Origin: Diphasiastrum complanatum
Taxonomy: Eukaryota; Streptophyta; Lycopodiopsida; Lycopodiales; Lycopodiaceae
NCBI GenBank assembly: GCA_029204225.1
Contig: CM055095.1
Location: 77,757,488 to 77,821,487 of the forward strand
DNA: 64,000 nucleotides
Direction of reading: 5' to 3'
Each line of letters opens with the position of its first letter. Within the stretch, counting starts at the first letter, position 1. The notes beneath the pieces are model-generated. The model saw only the letters and a list, made by a program, of their open reading frames with translations. It ran no database searches and had not been told where the DNA came from. Of the stretch, positions 11,202 through 23,265 are shown piece by piece. The position numbers and the translations under genes were made by a program.

Positions 11202-11694
11202 CCACTTGACGGCTTCCACATTACCAAAAGATTACCCAAACCCAAAAGTGGAACAACGGCAATACAATGAATTTCAAGATGAGTTTTTGTGAGAGGAAGA
11301 ACATACAGAAAGCCTGTTATCAGCTCATATCCCCGAAAAGGAGCAATCCCTATAGGGACTTGAAGTATTTTTTGACCTCTTGCAAGCTCAACTCACCATG
11401 TCGTTTCACACCGCAATAAAATCCTTCACGGGGCTTCAACATTATATCCATCGAAGTTTTCAGCTGCCTACTAATCCTGATGAACAGCGAGAAACAGAAG
11501 AGATTCCTGAAATTCCCCAAATTCCTATGAATCTGTTGAATATAGGTGTTGCTAAGGGGACTAGCATCACCCTACCTTTGTCCTATAAAGACTATCCCGC
11601 AGTATCTGCTATTCTAGATAGCGGATCAGACGTTAATATAATGGCTTTGTCATTGGCAAAGTCATGGGGCTTCCATACCCTCGATCAACCATGA
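11202..11694 (+). pseudogene. G1 aspartic protease region
   Basis: Continues G1 gag-pol after C2. The segment from 11380 ends with the retroviral-type aspartic protease motif ILDSGSDVNIMALSLAKSWG near residues 84-103. A TGA at 11692-11694 stops the frame, and the polyprotein resumes just after it in the same frame. Degenerate copy of the enzyme that matures the polyprotein. Confidence 0.75.
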
Positions 11695-11706
11695 TACAAA
11701 CTTCGC

Positions 11707-13011
11707 ATGGCTGATCAACGAGTTACCGACCCTGCTGGTCATTTATCAAATATAAAAGTTCGAATAGTAGGTGTCAATTTTGTCATCGATTGTGTCATCT
11801 TAGACCTACCAGAAGATGCCAATACTTATAAACTCCTCCAAGATCGGAAGCATAGAAAAATTACCTTTGGTAACCACGATAAACGAGTCACGGTTGACTC
11901 AACCAGCCATGTCAAGCCCACCAAGGTATATGATGATTGGTCATCCACAACATATGACGAAAAAGATAGTGTTTCGATCCAATCAAAAGGCCACTATACA
12001 AGATCCAGGGACATAATCAATTGGGGTCATGCACTAGCCACTGTGGATTGTGCGGATTCCAATCGATGTCGTATCGAAACCACTGTAGCAAATGTGGATA
12101 TTCTCCCATCCTCTACAGACATTGACACACCCATCATCCCACTTATGATGATTGACCCGATTCCTATAGTGTGGTGCCCAAGAGAACCTAGTGTCTCTAT
12201 CGCCCATGTTTCGGAAGAAGGTATTCTTTCCATGGATGATGTAGACATGACGGATGAACATGTACTCCTATATCTAGATGCACAACCTTATCCACCAAAA
12301 TCAATTCCTAAGGAGATACCGACACCAGGACCGTTGGCTCACGTCCAACTGACATCCAAGGTACCCAAACCCAAAGTATATACATGGGATGTGTATTCTA
12401 ATGAAGTCTGGGATACAATTGACGACGATATGATAAGTGAGGCACCAACACTGCCCACTCAAAAACCACAAAAACCTCGGTTACAAAAACCTAACGTTAT
12501 TGATACAAAATTAACCGAGCGTCAAAAACAGATGCGTGAGAAGCTTAAACAGCCGATCAAGCTCTTGTCAAAAGGGACAGAAACCAAACAATCCGACCAA
12601 GCTTTCACATCCGGTAGTGAATCAACTCAGATGATTTCCAAAGTTCTCGAACCTTTTGTCGACCCACCTTTTGATCTTCCACAGAAGTTCAAAGACTTTA
12701 CATTGGATGACGTTGTTATCCAGTTACCACAGTCGCATCAGGAACCTACACCAAGTTCCAATTTCTTTGAAGGACCTGCTAAGACAATTCCACTAAACCT
12801 TAAAGATCCTGACGAGGAGGTAGATCGAATAGTTCATGTTGGTGTACATTTGTCATCAACCCAACTTTCTGATCTGAAAACTTTACTTCGCAAATACAGG
12901 GATGTATTTGCATGGAATTATACAGAAATGAAAGAGATTCCACCTAAAATAGTGGTCCATAGGATTCCTTTAGAAGACAATGCTAAGCCTATTAGGGCTA
13001 AACCCTATTGA
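11707..13011 (+). pseudogene. G1 protease-RT linker and RT N-terminus
   Basis: Open stretch of 434 codons. The first ~100 residues finish the protease fold. A long acidic, Pro-rich linker follows with HYTRSRDIINWGHALATVDC. A paralogous block, INWNEALATIDC, is found in G2 at 26843-27427, so this linker is a lineage character. The last ~60 residues (KYRDVFAWNYTEM...) are the usual start of gypsy RT. It ends at a TGA, and the RT continues in frame just beyond. Confidence 0.75.
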
Positions 13012-13014
13012 TCT

Positions 13015-13790
13015 AACCTTGTCTATCGTGAGAGGATCGACGAAGATATTAAGTAATTGCTGGATGCTGGCTTCATTTATGAAGTTCAACATACTAATTG
13101 GGTATCACCCATTGTGGTTGTACCCAAGAAAAATGGCAAGCTTCGTATCTGTGTCGATCTCAAAAACCTTAATGCGGTTACGAAAAAAGACCATTTTCCC
13201 TTGCCTTTAACGACCCAAATCCTAGAAGAAATGGCAGGAATTGAAGCTTTCAGCTTCTTGGATGGATTCAGCGGTTATTTCCTTGTCCAAATAGCCCCTG
13301 AAGATAAACATAAAACGGCCTTTGCAACAGAGAACGGGGTTTATGCTTATAACGTTATGCCTTTTGGCTTATGCCAATGCCCCTTCAACGTTCCAGAGAG
13401 TCATGCAACTAGCCTTTCAAGATCTGTTACATCGGATCATGGAGATTTATCTACGATCTAGGTGTACATTCCTCCATAGCTACGCACCTTGACGCCCTAG
13501 AAAAAATCTTCATTCGTTGTCGTAGATTTGGAATATGGGTCACCCGTGGGGTCGTACTCGGGCATATAATATCAAAGGACGGTATTTCTACCGACCCGTC
13601 AAAAATCAAGGTTATAGTCGAAATGCCCTTACCTGCGACCGTGAAAGAAGTATACGTCTTCCTCGGTCATACAAATTATTATCGCATCTTTATAATCGAC
13701 TATGCCGGCAAGGCACGCCTCGTTTATTTAGTTGTGGTAGATCCTCGCTGGATCAAAGAACAAATTAAGGCCTTTGAGGAGTTGAAAACA
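13015..13790 (+). pseudogene. G1 reverse transcriptase
   Basis: Shows NWVSPIVVVPKKNGKLRICV, DLKNLNAVTKKDHFPLP, FLDGFSGY and MPFGLC. Frameshifts follow near 13380 and within the catalytic YLDD box near 13450. There the text reads EIYL in one frame and DLGVHSS in the next, so the active site is broken. Downstream connection-domain text (FGIWVTRG, ISKDG, LGHTNYYRIFI) runs in another frame. Non-functional. Confidence 0.85.
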
Positions 13791-13829
13791 GCCCTCACCA
13801 TGGCTCCCATACTCCGCTTGCCAGATTAC

Positions 13830-14412
13830 ATGAAAGAGTTCCATGTACACAAGTAAGTATTCCATTGGAGGTCTTCTTGCACAATTGGGCGAGTATGGCA
13901 AAGAATTCCCAATACATTTCTTGAGCAAGCAACTGGTGCCTACTGAAGTAAACTATACAACCACCGAGAGAGAAGCATTGGCGATGGTCTATGTTGTGCA
14001 ACAACTAAGACATTATTTATTAGGCCAGACCTTTGCATTCTACATAGACCATCAAGCCCTTCTATATATCGTTAATAAATCTTGTAAAACGAGACGTATA
14101 ACTCCATGGCTGTTGATTTTAGAAGAATTTAATTTTCGCGTAGTCATTCGGAAAGGGACCCAACTTTTCATGGCGGATCACCTTTCTCGACTACCAAGTG
14201 CTGAAAAAGCAACTGCACCAGTCAACGATGATCTCCCTAATGCGTGCCTTTCTCAGATCGATGCTACGCCCTTATGGGCTGAGGAGATCACTCAGTTCCT
14301 AACAACAGGCAGACTCAAAGAAGGCCTGATTACGGTGGCAAAAAAAAAAACTTTTGCTAAAAGCAGCGCCCTTTCAGTGAATAGCAGGACAACTTTACAA
14401 AAGGGGCATTGA
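13830..14412 (+). pseudogene. G1 RNase H
   Basis: Open frame from 13843 with GGLLAQLG, HFLSKQLVPTEVNYTTTERE, ALAMVYVVQQLRHYLLGQ, DHQALLYI and MADHLSRLP, the classic gypsy RNase H order. It ends within the spacer before integrase. The frame before 13858 is separated by a stop. The domain itself is well preserved. Confidence 0.8.
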
Positions 14413-14429
14413 CAATATAATTCGATGAT

Positions 14430-15345
14430 GTGCTTATAAATCTGAGATACGACCTATCATATCTCAGACTCATGAAGGCATTGGCGGCGACCACTTTTCT
14501 GCTAAAGCCACCGCGAAGATTATCCTTCGAGCAGGACTGTGGTGGCCATCTTTGTTTAAGGACACGTTTGCTGTCATTAAAGCATGTGATGTCTATCAAC
14601 GAGCCAAGAAAAACACCAAAGCAGACTTCACGCCACTGACTCCCATTATAGAAGGCGAAGTCTTCCATAAGTGGGAAATTGACTTTGTTGGACCAATCAG
14701 TCCAGCAGCAAAACATACCCAAGCTCGTTACATCCTCATAGCCACAGATTACACCACTAAGTGGGTGGAGGCTCGAGCAACGAAAGACGCTAATGCAAAA
14801 ACAGTCACGCGTTTTTTTTACGAAAATATTATTACACATTTTGGTTGTCCCATTGAGCTAAATGCTGTCATTGATAACCTCCTACGCCATTACCTTGTCG
14901 TTCATAGAAAAAGTACACCGTACTACCCTAGATGTAATGGCCAGGCTGAATCAAGTAACAAGACAATATGTAAAATTTTGACCAACATAGTTGAAACCAG
15001 TCGTTCTGATTGGGAAACAAAACTTTTTTCAGCTATCTGGGCTTACTGCACCACCTCCAAGAAAGCCACCATGTGGGTTACCCCTTTCCACTTAGTATAT
15101 GGTCAAGAGGCAGTAATGCCCGTAGAATTCTTAGTACCGTCACTAAGAGTCATGGAAGCTTTTTCAACAGATCTCTGCGAACAAGCTGCAATCGAACAAC
15201 AAGTCAAAACCAGGCTATTTACATTAGCCCAGTTATGCGAGACAAGGCTTATATCTTACCACGCACAACTGGTTAACAAACGACGCCAAAAGGCATGGCA
15301 TGACCGTCACCTACGCAATAAAGATCTACATTTAGGTGACTAGGT
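14430..15345 (+). pseudogene. G1 integrase
   Basis: The core from 14552 shows WEIDFVGPISP (first catalytic Asp), THFGCPIEL, and NGQAESSNKT (catalytic Glu). The stretch that should hold the second Asp (normally an SDRG-type motif after the CPIEL block) is missing: text jumps from CPIELNA to VIDNLLRHYLVVH, so the DDE triad is incomplete. The N-terminal zinc-binding part is frame-broken. The frame ends at TAG (15343). Confidence 0.8.
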
Positions 15346-15570
15346 GTTGCCCGTACCTGGTACATATGGTATATGCCAACTATCATGCAACAACAAGGTC
15401 ATGCCAAATCATAGTTCCACCTATCAGGAACTATGTTTATAACATATCTTTTGCGACAGCCGACTTGCAACCTTATGGGTTCCCGCGAGGACCAAATGCT
15501 ATCTCACGGACACTCCAAAAGATAGAGCAAACGGCATACTTCAAGTACATCGATCCCTCTCTATTTTAAG

Positions 15571-15806
15571 ACCTTTGCTTAGCAATTGACTCACACTAAG
15601 TAGGTTCTTAGTAATAGATGGAATGAACAAAACATCCTTCAAATGAACATTCCTATTTGTAGAAAGAGAAATAGGAATTGTGCCAATCCCTTTGATTGCA
15701 CACTCCACCATCATTGGCCATATAGATCACCCTCTTGTCATCTCCATATGCCAACAAAGAAGTGAAATATTCTTTGTGAAAGTCATGTGTGAGCTTGCAC
15801 CACTAT
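15571..15806 (-). pseudogene. Copia protease-region fragment
   Basis: Minus-strand scrap of the C1/C7 family covering the segment after the protease active site. Recognisable motifs include GTIPISLSTNRN and PSITKNLLSVSQ. Both ends are broken and it abuts the G1 tail. Confidence 0.75.
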
Positions 15807-16300
15807 CAATATCTCCAACAATAGAACTCAAACATGAATACATCACAAAAGCATGACAGAATAAAGTTTTTGTCCGTACAAAAACAGTAAGTTAATGTAT
15901 TTCACACGTGTGGATCCGAAAAGAGCACAATATGAGCGTTCTACACACAAGATTGCAAGATATCACCAATATAGTGCACCAATGGATAGATGAACCCAAG
16001 AGAACTCATGTATAAGCATGAAATGAGATGAGAGAGATAGAATGTGTCTCTTACCATGAGCTTCCATCTATTTATAACAGGTCCATGTCTCATCAATAAT
16101 CTTGGTTTCCCTCCATAACAAAAACCCTACTATTAATGTGGACTAGATTCAATGAACAAGATATTCAAATTTGAATCATCCAGAAGTTATTGCTTGCTCA
16201 GATAGGCAAAAATTTTATCAGGAATTTTACCTTCTCTACCTATGTAACCATCTTCAGTAACTAAACATACAGTGTGTTGTAGGAAGATACTACTTGCCCA
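15807..16300 (-). repeat. Probable truncated LTR-like segment
   Basis: Contains CACACGTGTG at 15903-15912 and a minus-strand TATA-like box (TTATAAATAG) near 16070, spaced as in the copia LTRs of this window. No partner LTR or clear terminus was found. Assignment is inference. Confidence 0.35.
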
Positions 16301-16820
16301 AATAGGAAGATTTGTCATTTTATCTTCTCTACTTGTGCAACTATGCAAATCCTTCAGCCATTTCCTCGTTCATCTTTGTTACAATATCTGTCTCTGACAC
16401 ATCCATCCTCACCGCCATGCGAAGCCAAGCCTGCACGCGTGGTAGTGCGACTAGAGCATTAAATTTCAGGCGAGGATGGTGTAGTCAACCCACTAGCGGA
16501 AATGCACGAAACCGATATCATTGAGTTGTTCAAAGACGTTGCAGACTCTGATTGATTCGTCGTTGCATTGTTGTCCTGCAAAGAAGCTTTATGATCAGTA
16601 CAACGTGCCATCCTATAGCTCTTATGCTCCACACCCGATGATAGAATTGATACTAAAGGAAACCCAGTTCCAGGCTCTTACTCCAACGCCTACCCAATTC
16701 CAGAATAAGCTACTCTATCTAGCGACATCTTGGCATGTCGAAAATCAGAGAAAATCGATATTTGCAACGGAAGTGGTGAGCAGTGTAGTGGATCAGAAAT
16801 GCGACAGTTACCAGTAAAGA
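16300..16820 (+). other. Possible decayed coding fragment, not recognised
   Basis: Higher GC than its surroundings, with coding-like text in two plus frames. One reads ETDIIELFKDVADSD near 16505-16550. The other, open at 16521-16817, reads LYDQYNVPSYSSYAPHP and then a Thr/Pro-rich part. The shape faintly recalls the N-terminal part of plastid biotin-carboxyl-carrier-like proteins, but that is a guess. It could be a pseudogene fragment or chance. Confidence 0.2.
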
Positions 16821-18980
16821 TTGAGTTCAAAATGAATTAGATATTACAATGCGCAAATGGAACAGAACAGTAGTGTAGACACAAATGCACTATGATAAAA
16901 CTGAGTAAGCTAGGCACAAAACAGAGGGCGCAATCAGTCTTCGGCTTTGTTCGTTGATGGCTAACTGCTCAAAAACTCAAAAAACTGAACTTAACTATTA
17001 CAACAAAATGCCTGCAAGATGATAACTTGATCAGAGCACTGACTCCAATAGGTCTTTCTTGATGATTGGAAGTCAGATAATCAATACATTGAAAACTAAC
17101 ATTGATATACTTAATTAACTACATCCATCCTGCACTAGGTAGCCGTCATTTTTATAGTGAATGTATGTATGGGAGAAGGTGGATTGTCAATGTCGGAGTT
17201 CTGACAGTATCGAATTTTACAAAGACTCGAGAATAAACAAAGACTCAAAAAATATACACTGACTACACCGACTCGAAAAATTACAATGACTCAAAAATTA
17301 TGGATTTTCCGAGTCGATCCCATATCGAAAAATTTTGATTTTTGGATTGTTTGTTTAAATTTGGATGAGAGTTATTGTGACAACTTTGGTCATCTAGATT
17401 TCCTTGAACAATTCGTGTAAGTTATTACTCTTAGCACAACTTTCTTTGACAATTATTTGTTATCAAACATTGGGCTATTTGTTATTTTATAGTATCACCC
17501 TTTATATTTTGGTACATAACTCAACTTATCTTGAACTTTGATTGTTGATTTTAGTATTTGAGAAATATCCAAGAAGTAATCGTGTTCAATGTTTGGTCTT
17601 TTTCATTTACATTGAGCAATGCAAATAATAGTGTGTGATTGCAAATGTTGAGGCAACATCATGGTTCTAAAGTTGTGCCCTCAAACATTAATCCCTTTTG
17701 TTACAAGAGTTAGACAATTTTAGTCGCATCTTGAGTTGTGGACCTAATAATAAGCCTTTTGGCATACCCTAGTGCATCATGATTCTAAAGATGGGATGCT
17801 TATACTTCAGTCTTTGTATTGATTTGTGTTCAAGAAATTGGGCTAGGAGTTCACAATCAGAGATTTGTTTTATATTGACATGAGTATGGTAGAGCCTGAA
17901 TGGATAAATTTAACATATTTGTTGGGTTTGTTATGCATTCTGCATGTAGTTTTCTTTGGAAATGGCACTCTGAAGGTGTTGAACCTTAGCAAATAAAACA
18001 TTGTCACATGTGAGCATGTGCAACCGAAAATCTTGTGAGATTTTGCTAAACTGCTATGTAAATGTTACGCTTGCAGCATGCATTATCCTACATCTTAAGG
18101 TATATCTCAGACTTTATTGAACAAAATTTCAAAAAAAAAAAAAAAAAAAAAGTCAAAATCTTGTATGTATAAATAAATATTTAGTATCGTGATTTGTTAA
18201 AGGGAAAAAAAACTGTTTGAATGCAAAATCTCAAAGTGAGCATCGATCTTAACGCTATCAAACATCAACAGGTGAAAGAAAGACCACTAAATGCAGTAAA
18301 GTATTTGTATAAAATTAGGAAATCGTTGCATCAGCACCAACTAAATACTATTTCTATGCCTACAATGTGCTATAATGTTTCTTGAAAACAGTAATAAACG
18401 CAAGTCTTGAGCAGGAGCTTGTTCAGGTTTGGCATGCTTGTCACAAACTGGGAATGAACTCTCTCAAAAATTTGATAGGGCACAGTGCGATGCTCGGCCT
18501 TGATTCTTTTAGCATAGAGCTCTTTCTTATTACTTTCATAGTGTTGATTGAGAGGATATTAGAATACATCCAGATTCACAAACTCAATTGAGAAGTTAGT
18601 AATGTCACTAGGTAAAGCTTAGAATAATATTTACATGCAACAAAAAAATCCAACAAAAACGTTTCTTAACCAGCAAGCATTACTTACTGTCTCATCAATT
18701 CCAATTATTCCTGAAATGGAACTTTTGAAAAGCAGGCATAGACTTGATTAGCAAAGCTCCCTCCTATCACAGTTTCAAGTCGAGGGCACCATATACAAAT
18801 CACTCCTGGATACCAATAATCTCCAGATTGTACAGGGGAGAATAGCTCTTTCGATGATGACAGGGAAAATGTATTGGACTCTCACTTGAAAATTGTTAAA
18901 CTTGGAACTGTCACCAGCTCCTATCACATTTCATTCAAAATGTGAATCCAAATGAGGGAGATGAACTGGCGTTGTTGGTC
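16821..18980. other. Intergenic stretch downstream of the L22 gene
   Basis: AT-rich, no coding frame I trust. A run of 21 A at 18131-18151 follows text resembling a transcript end, so a retroposed sequence ending there is possible. The distal part (18700-18980) probably contains the L22 3' untranslated region. Confidence 0.4.
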
Positions 18981-18981
18981 C

Positions 18982-21900
18982 CTAATTGCTGCTTGCTACC
19001 TGTGATTCCCGAACTGTTCTGGACGAGCTTGAAGGAAACCTCCTTCTGCTCATTAGATTTCGCTGACGGTTCCACCTTGTCTCTATCAACCGATGAGGGG
19101 ACAATTTGGATGCTTTTGATTTTTGGAACCTCTGCTCCTGAAACCTCATCACCCTTGTCTTGGCCATCTCCGCCTCTTCAGTGGGTGACATTTCTTTAAG
19201 CACTACTGTAAGCCGGCAAGTGCGGCGTGTTCTAATACCTTGTTTACCTCTTCCATGTATCCATCTGCGTTTCAAATACACTCCTTTTCCCACAAAAGCT
19301 TCAGCTGTCAAATGACAATAGAAAGAGACATCCACAAAAGCTTCAGTTATGAGGTAAAAAGAGATCAAGACCAAAAAAAAGAGAAATAAGCACGAACTGA
19401 GAGCTATGTAGCGATCTGCTCCTTTAGAAATTTGGCAAGAAATCAAAAGCTCCTATAAGAACATAGTGAAAGTGATAATACATAAGTTTCAGGATACCAA
19501 AGACAGTAAGTACATGCCAGCAAATTCCCATACATGTTGCTCTTCTACAAGCCCATTCCTAAATGTGACAATTAATTTCAGGCAGGATGTCTAGAACTTT
19601 TGTCCGAGTTCCATCCAATGAGTTTTTCAAGCGTACCAACAAGAAGTCGAGCACTGTCCAGACCATTATTATGAATCGCATTTGCACGAGCAGAATGTAT
19701 GACCTGCAATGTTAGGAAAAATTGCAAAGACTTAGCTTTGACATGGATCATGCAACCTTTGAAGGAAACTACTACACAAAACAATCCAGCAGATCACACT
19801 GCAACAAACAACCTTACTGCCAAGCATCTCAGAAACATTTCAATGGACGGCCCAGCAGTAACCATCTGAGGGATAAAGTGAGGGTTGATTCTAGCATGAC
19901 AAACAAAGGACAGAACAAAAAAGCATTAAGAAGACAGATCTGAAAACACTTAACAGAAGCTTGAAATAAGTCAGGTGTTCAACGACAAAAAGCAAACACC
20001 TACAAGCTTTTCATTTTAGTACCAAAAAACATTCAGAAATAGGGATGATAGAGAGACCTTATACACTGTTTTAGCAGCACGTTTTGGTAGGACAGTCATT
20101 TGCATTAGCGCATCGTCAGCTCTCATTCCTCGTACAAGTTTTGCAGCCAGACTAACTTTTTTTGGGCTCTGGAATCAAACGAGAAAATTATGTCTTACTG
20201 TCACAACTAATTCCAAAATTAAAAAAAACCTAGTTGTATTGTCATTAATTTGTGTACAATATGTGCCATATTCCTTGCTCTTAAAAACTTAGAATACCGT
20301 CTGCTAGACACTTTACGACATATAAATATCTTCCACAGGTGGAGAAGTTACTCCCATGATAGTAACACTTAAAGCTGGAAAGACTTAGGAAGCCCCTTGT
20401 TAATAGTTGTTATGACCCTAAAAGGAAATAAATGTATCACATATAGTGAATATAGTCACAAAGAGGTTAGATTTTGTTGATAGGAAATCTTATTTCTTAC
20501 TGGGGTTTGAAATATGCAAATAAAAGCTTTGGGACTCATCGTACTAAATACTAAAAATGACATGCAAAAAATAATATATTTCATTAGTAACAGTTAGGAA
20601 CACATCCATAAAAGGATCACACGTAAATAGAAAGATACAGCAACAAACAGTTGATCGGACTGCAGCAGTGAAATGCATTTCATTCTTTTTCTGGAATTTG
20701 TTTGCATTGAGAATACTACTGATTGTATTTCACATCCATTTTTCGAAGTGTATTTCTTTTCCCTAGATGGGGCCCAGTGGCGCCCAAATGGGCCCAATAG
20801 GGAAGCTAACATGACCTAGTTATCTAGTATTTGGTGCATGCATGTTGGTGGGTCCACTGAAACTGTGCTCATAAATTATGGATCGTAATAAGGCAACTAA
20901 AAGGTTATTTGCATGAAATGATGGCTTTTGTAACTCCAGTCTCACAATAGATTGAATAATATTAATCAGTCCAAGTTTTTTATATATTTGAGCCCCTACC
21001 ACTTAAGTCAACATGTCTATGGATAAAAGAAAACCCGAAAAATTAGGGTTACATTTCAAATTTCTGTTTCAAACGTGTTTGAAATGTTTAATTGCTACCT
21101 CGGTTGATCAATTATTAATCTCAAGAACAATCAGCAATGAATTGCATTGTAAGCACTCCTACACAGGAAATCTACCCACTGCCCACTAGGTTATATCTCT
21201 CAAAGTTCACAACTCAGTAATCAAAAGCTAGCTAAGAGATGAGGACCCATGCAAGGGTATTTAGTCTTAGACTCGAATAAGGGTTAGGTGCCCTGAAAGA
21301 ACCTTGCAAGATGTTCTGTCGGATCCATTATCATTCAATCTATCATTGTTAAGTCTCAAATTGTGCATGAACATAATATGGAAAAGACATGCAAGTTAAC
21401 CCTCTCGGATTCACCCACACCCACCACGTATCAAAGTGTCAAACACTATCATGCATGGCACTAACCAATGCAATGTCAAACACCTAGCTTGGGATACTTA
21501 TTGCACCAATTCCTACCAGAGTCTGAGCTTGAAGGTTGAATGAAGGGCAATAAGGCACACACAATGATAAATAAGGTGCTACAAATATTTTTATAGATTA
21601 CTCATTAATCAAAAAGATGAAAATTCTTGAGTCTAAGTAAGCACACATACATTATACCTTCAACAAAGGGTACTAATAAGAAAATTTTGAATAGAATGGT
21701 GTATGGGCCACAATTAGAGGTTTAAGGATACCATGATGCATAAGGTTTTCTAGTATTCAAATGGATCCTAACACCAATGGACACCAAGGGTGTAGACTCA
21801 TATTGTTAAGCCAATACCTGATTTATCTTCTTCAATACTGCCCTCACAACTTTGCTTTTTGCCTCGAGGGTGACACTTCCTGCCGCACTACCTAGTGGAC

Positions 21901-22787
21901 CTGGAGCTTGTGACAGGGGCGATCTCACAGGTTGCTCGCTTCCATCGGATGCAATTTGCAAGCTTGAATTGAAGGTTGATATTCTCTGCAAATAGAAAGC
22001 TTGAATTAGCAATAGCTAGCTACATTGACTTGACTATCTCAATAACTCATTTTAAAAAAAGACGCTTGCAAAAAATCAGTTGAGGAAACCATCACAGCTT
22101 ACTCGCTTAGTAACTAAAGAAAATGCAATCCTTAAAAACCTGAAACTATTAAGCTGGATCAACCAACAGATAAAATGTCATTTTGAGGACAAGGATATTG
22201 TACAAACTTACTACAAAGAGATCAATACGAGGCCTGAGAGAAAAATGTCACCTTCTTTGGGCCTAGTGCTACGGAATGGAAATTTGGAACACAAGTCGTA
22301 CCTGGAGTGCTTGTAACCGATGCCCATACTTCAATAAGAGGTGCTCATTGGTGCACCTGTAGCGAGACAAAGGACGAAAGATGCTTTGCCCTGGAGCACA
22401 CTGTGCAATAAGATTAGCGAAAAACCTCGTAAGGAGCCTATTATCTCACAAGCCCTAAAAGTCCGACGAGGAACGCAGAGACCAACGAATGTTTATGCAA
22501 GAAGACTACCATTTTTCTTCATCAACGTACACAGACAGACTACAAGATAAAGGACATTAAATGTAGTGGTTGAATCTCCCGTATATTTAGAATATGTCGT
22601 GGTTAAACTTTAAAACAAAATCATCTCTTGTAAAAGCAGGCATTACAGGATTCGAAGATGGAGAGATGTGAGTGTAATCATGTGTCAAGCCAGGAGAAGT
22701 TGCTCGGCGTTCTGCAGCGCTGCATGTTCGAGCACATTTTGAGGAGGCCCGTCGCATTAGAGCCGGAAGAAGAGATCTCCATCCCAT
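18982..22787 (-). CDS. Mitochondrial large-subunit ribosomal protein uL22m (nuclear gene, 5 coding exons)
   Basis: Component of the mitochondrial large ribosomal subunit; uL22 proteins bind 23S-type rRNA and line the peptide exit tunnel. Coding exons on the minus strand: 22787-22647, 21985-21818, 20168-20058, 19703-19637, 19304-18982. They total 810 nt, 269 residues plus stop, with all introns GT-AG and phases matching. Residues 1-31 are Arg/Ala/Ser-rich (MGWRSLLPALMRRASSK) as in mitochondrial presequences. The L22 domain spans about 104-200: SPKKVSLAAKLVRGMRADDA, KRAAKTVYKVIHSARANA, NNGLDSARLLV, AEAFVGKGVYLKR, then the tunnel-hairpin text RTRRTCRLTVVLKE. A Ser/Arg-rich tail follows (201-269). 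Presequence type favours mitochondrion over plastid (inference). No stop or frameshift seen; looks functional. Confidence 0.9.
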
Positions 22788-22842
22788 CCTTCCTCAAATG
22801 CCAGAGCGTAAAATCAACCGATCAGCACAACTGATCAATCTT
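22788..22842 (-). other. Possible 5' UTR segment of the L22 gene
   Basis: A good acceptor (TTTATGTTTGACAG) lies 56 bp upstream of the L22 start codon, suggesting a 5' UTR intron. A candidate donor (CTTAAG then GTAGTT) lies near 23823, which would put the first exon at about 23824-24000. Not testable here. Confidence 0.3.
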
Positions 22843-23027
22843 CTGTCAAACATAAATGAGTTGATCAGCAACATACCATAAATAACCTAAACAGGGTAAA
22901 GATCAGCACAAACAGATGAGAACGGCCTCAGCTGAAGATCAAGATGACCTAATTAACATACAGAAAAGTAACCTAACCGCCACAGCCGTTTCGTTCGACA
23001 AAACCTCTCCAAAATCTTGCAGCAAAA

Positions 23028-23265
23028 CCTATATTGCTTCTTGGTATTCAATGGGAGGTTCGAACTTACGACCAAAGAAACTTTGGATGTCAAGGTAATC
23101 AACTGAGCCAACCCCTATAATGCTTCTTGGTTTCGAAGGGAAGGCTCAAACTTGCGACCAAAGAAACTTTGGATGGCACCCTAAACCAACCCCTATAATG
23201 CTTCTTGGTTTCCAATGGAAGGCTCGAACTTGAGACCAAAGAAACTTTGGTAACCCCTATAATGA
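23028..23265. repeat. Tandem repeat, ~80 bp x 3
   Basis: Three head-to-tail copies of a ~80-bp unit, each with TGCTTCTTGG, a GGTTCGAACTT-like core and ACCAAAGAAACTTTGG, spaced 84 and 80 bp. The last copy is truncated and followed by a repeat of its first bases (CCCCTATAATG). It lies upstream of the L22 start codon, possibly in a 5' UTR intron. Confidence 0.8.

Larger units (their letters stand above)
4510..15570 (+). mobile_element. G1: degenerate Ty3/gypsy retrotransposon, split by C2
   Basis: Plus-strand gypsy element with order gag, zinc knuckles, protease, long linker, RT, RNase H, integrase. It is interrupted by C2. The joint is seamless at the level of gag text, and a 5-bp target duplication with one mismatch (gaaag/ggaag) flanks C2. 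Every domain has stops or frameshifts. The integrase motif NGQAES and the long protease-RT linker fit the Athila/Tat group; this lineage call is inference. Neither LTR was found: the left side fades near 4250-4500 and the right side stops at a copia fragment near 15570. Confidence 0.85.

Noticed and set aside
18131-18151. Poly(A) tail of a LINE or SINE
   Set aside because: No target duplication or recognisable retroposon body found upstream; left as an A run only.
18942-19199. Plus-strand open frame
   Set aside because: Antisense shadow of the last L22 exon; the minus strand carries the recognisable protein.
22080-22316. Possible extra L22 exon in intron 1
   Set aside because: Flanking exons already join in phase 0 and give sensible text; the frame lies on the opposite strand and no splice pair fits.
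23050-23250. GGTTCGAAC-like cores suggesting tRNA T-arms
   Set aside because: No acceptor stem, D-arm or anticodon arm around them; they are part of the 80-bp tandem repeat.
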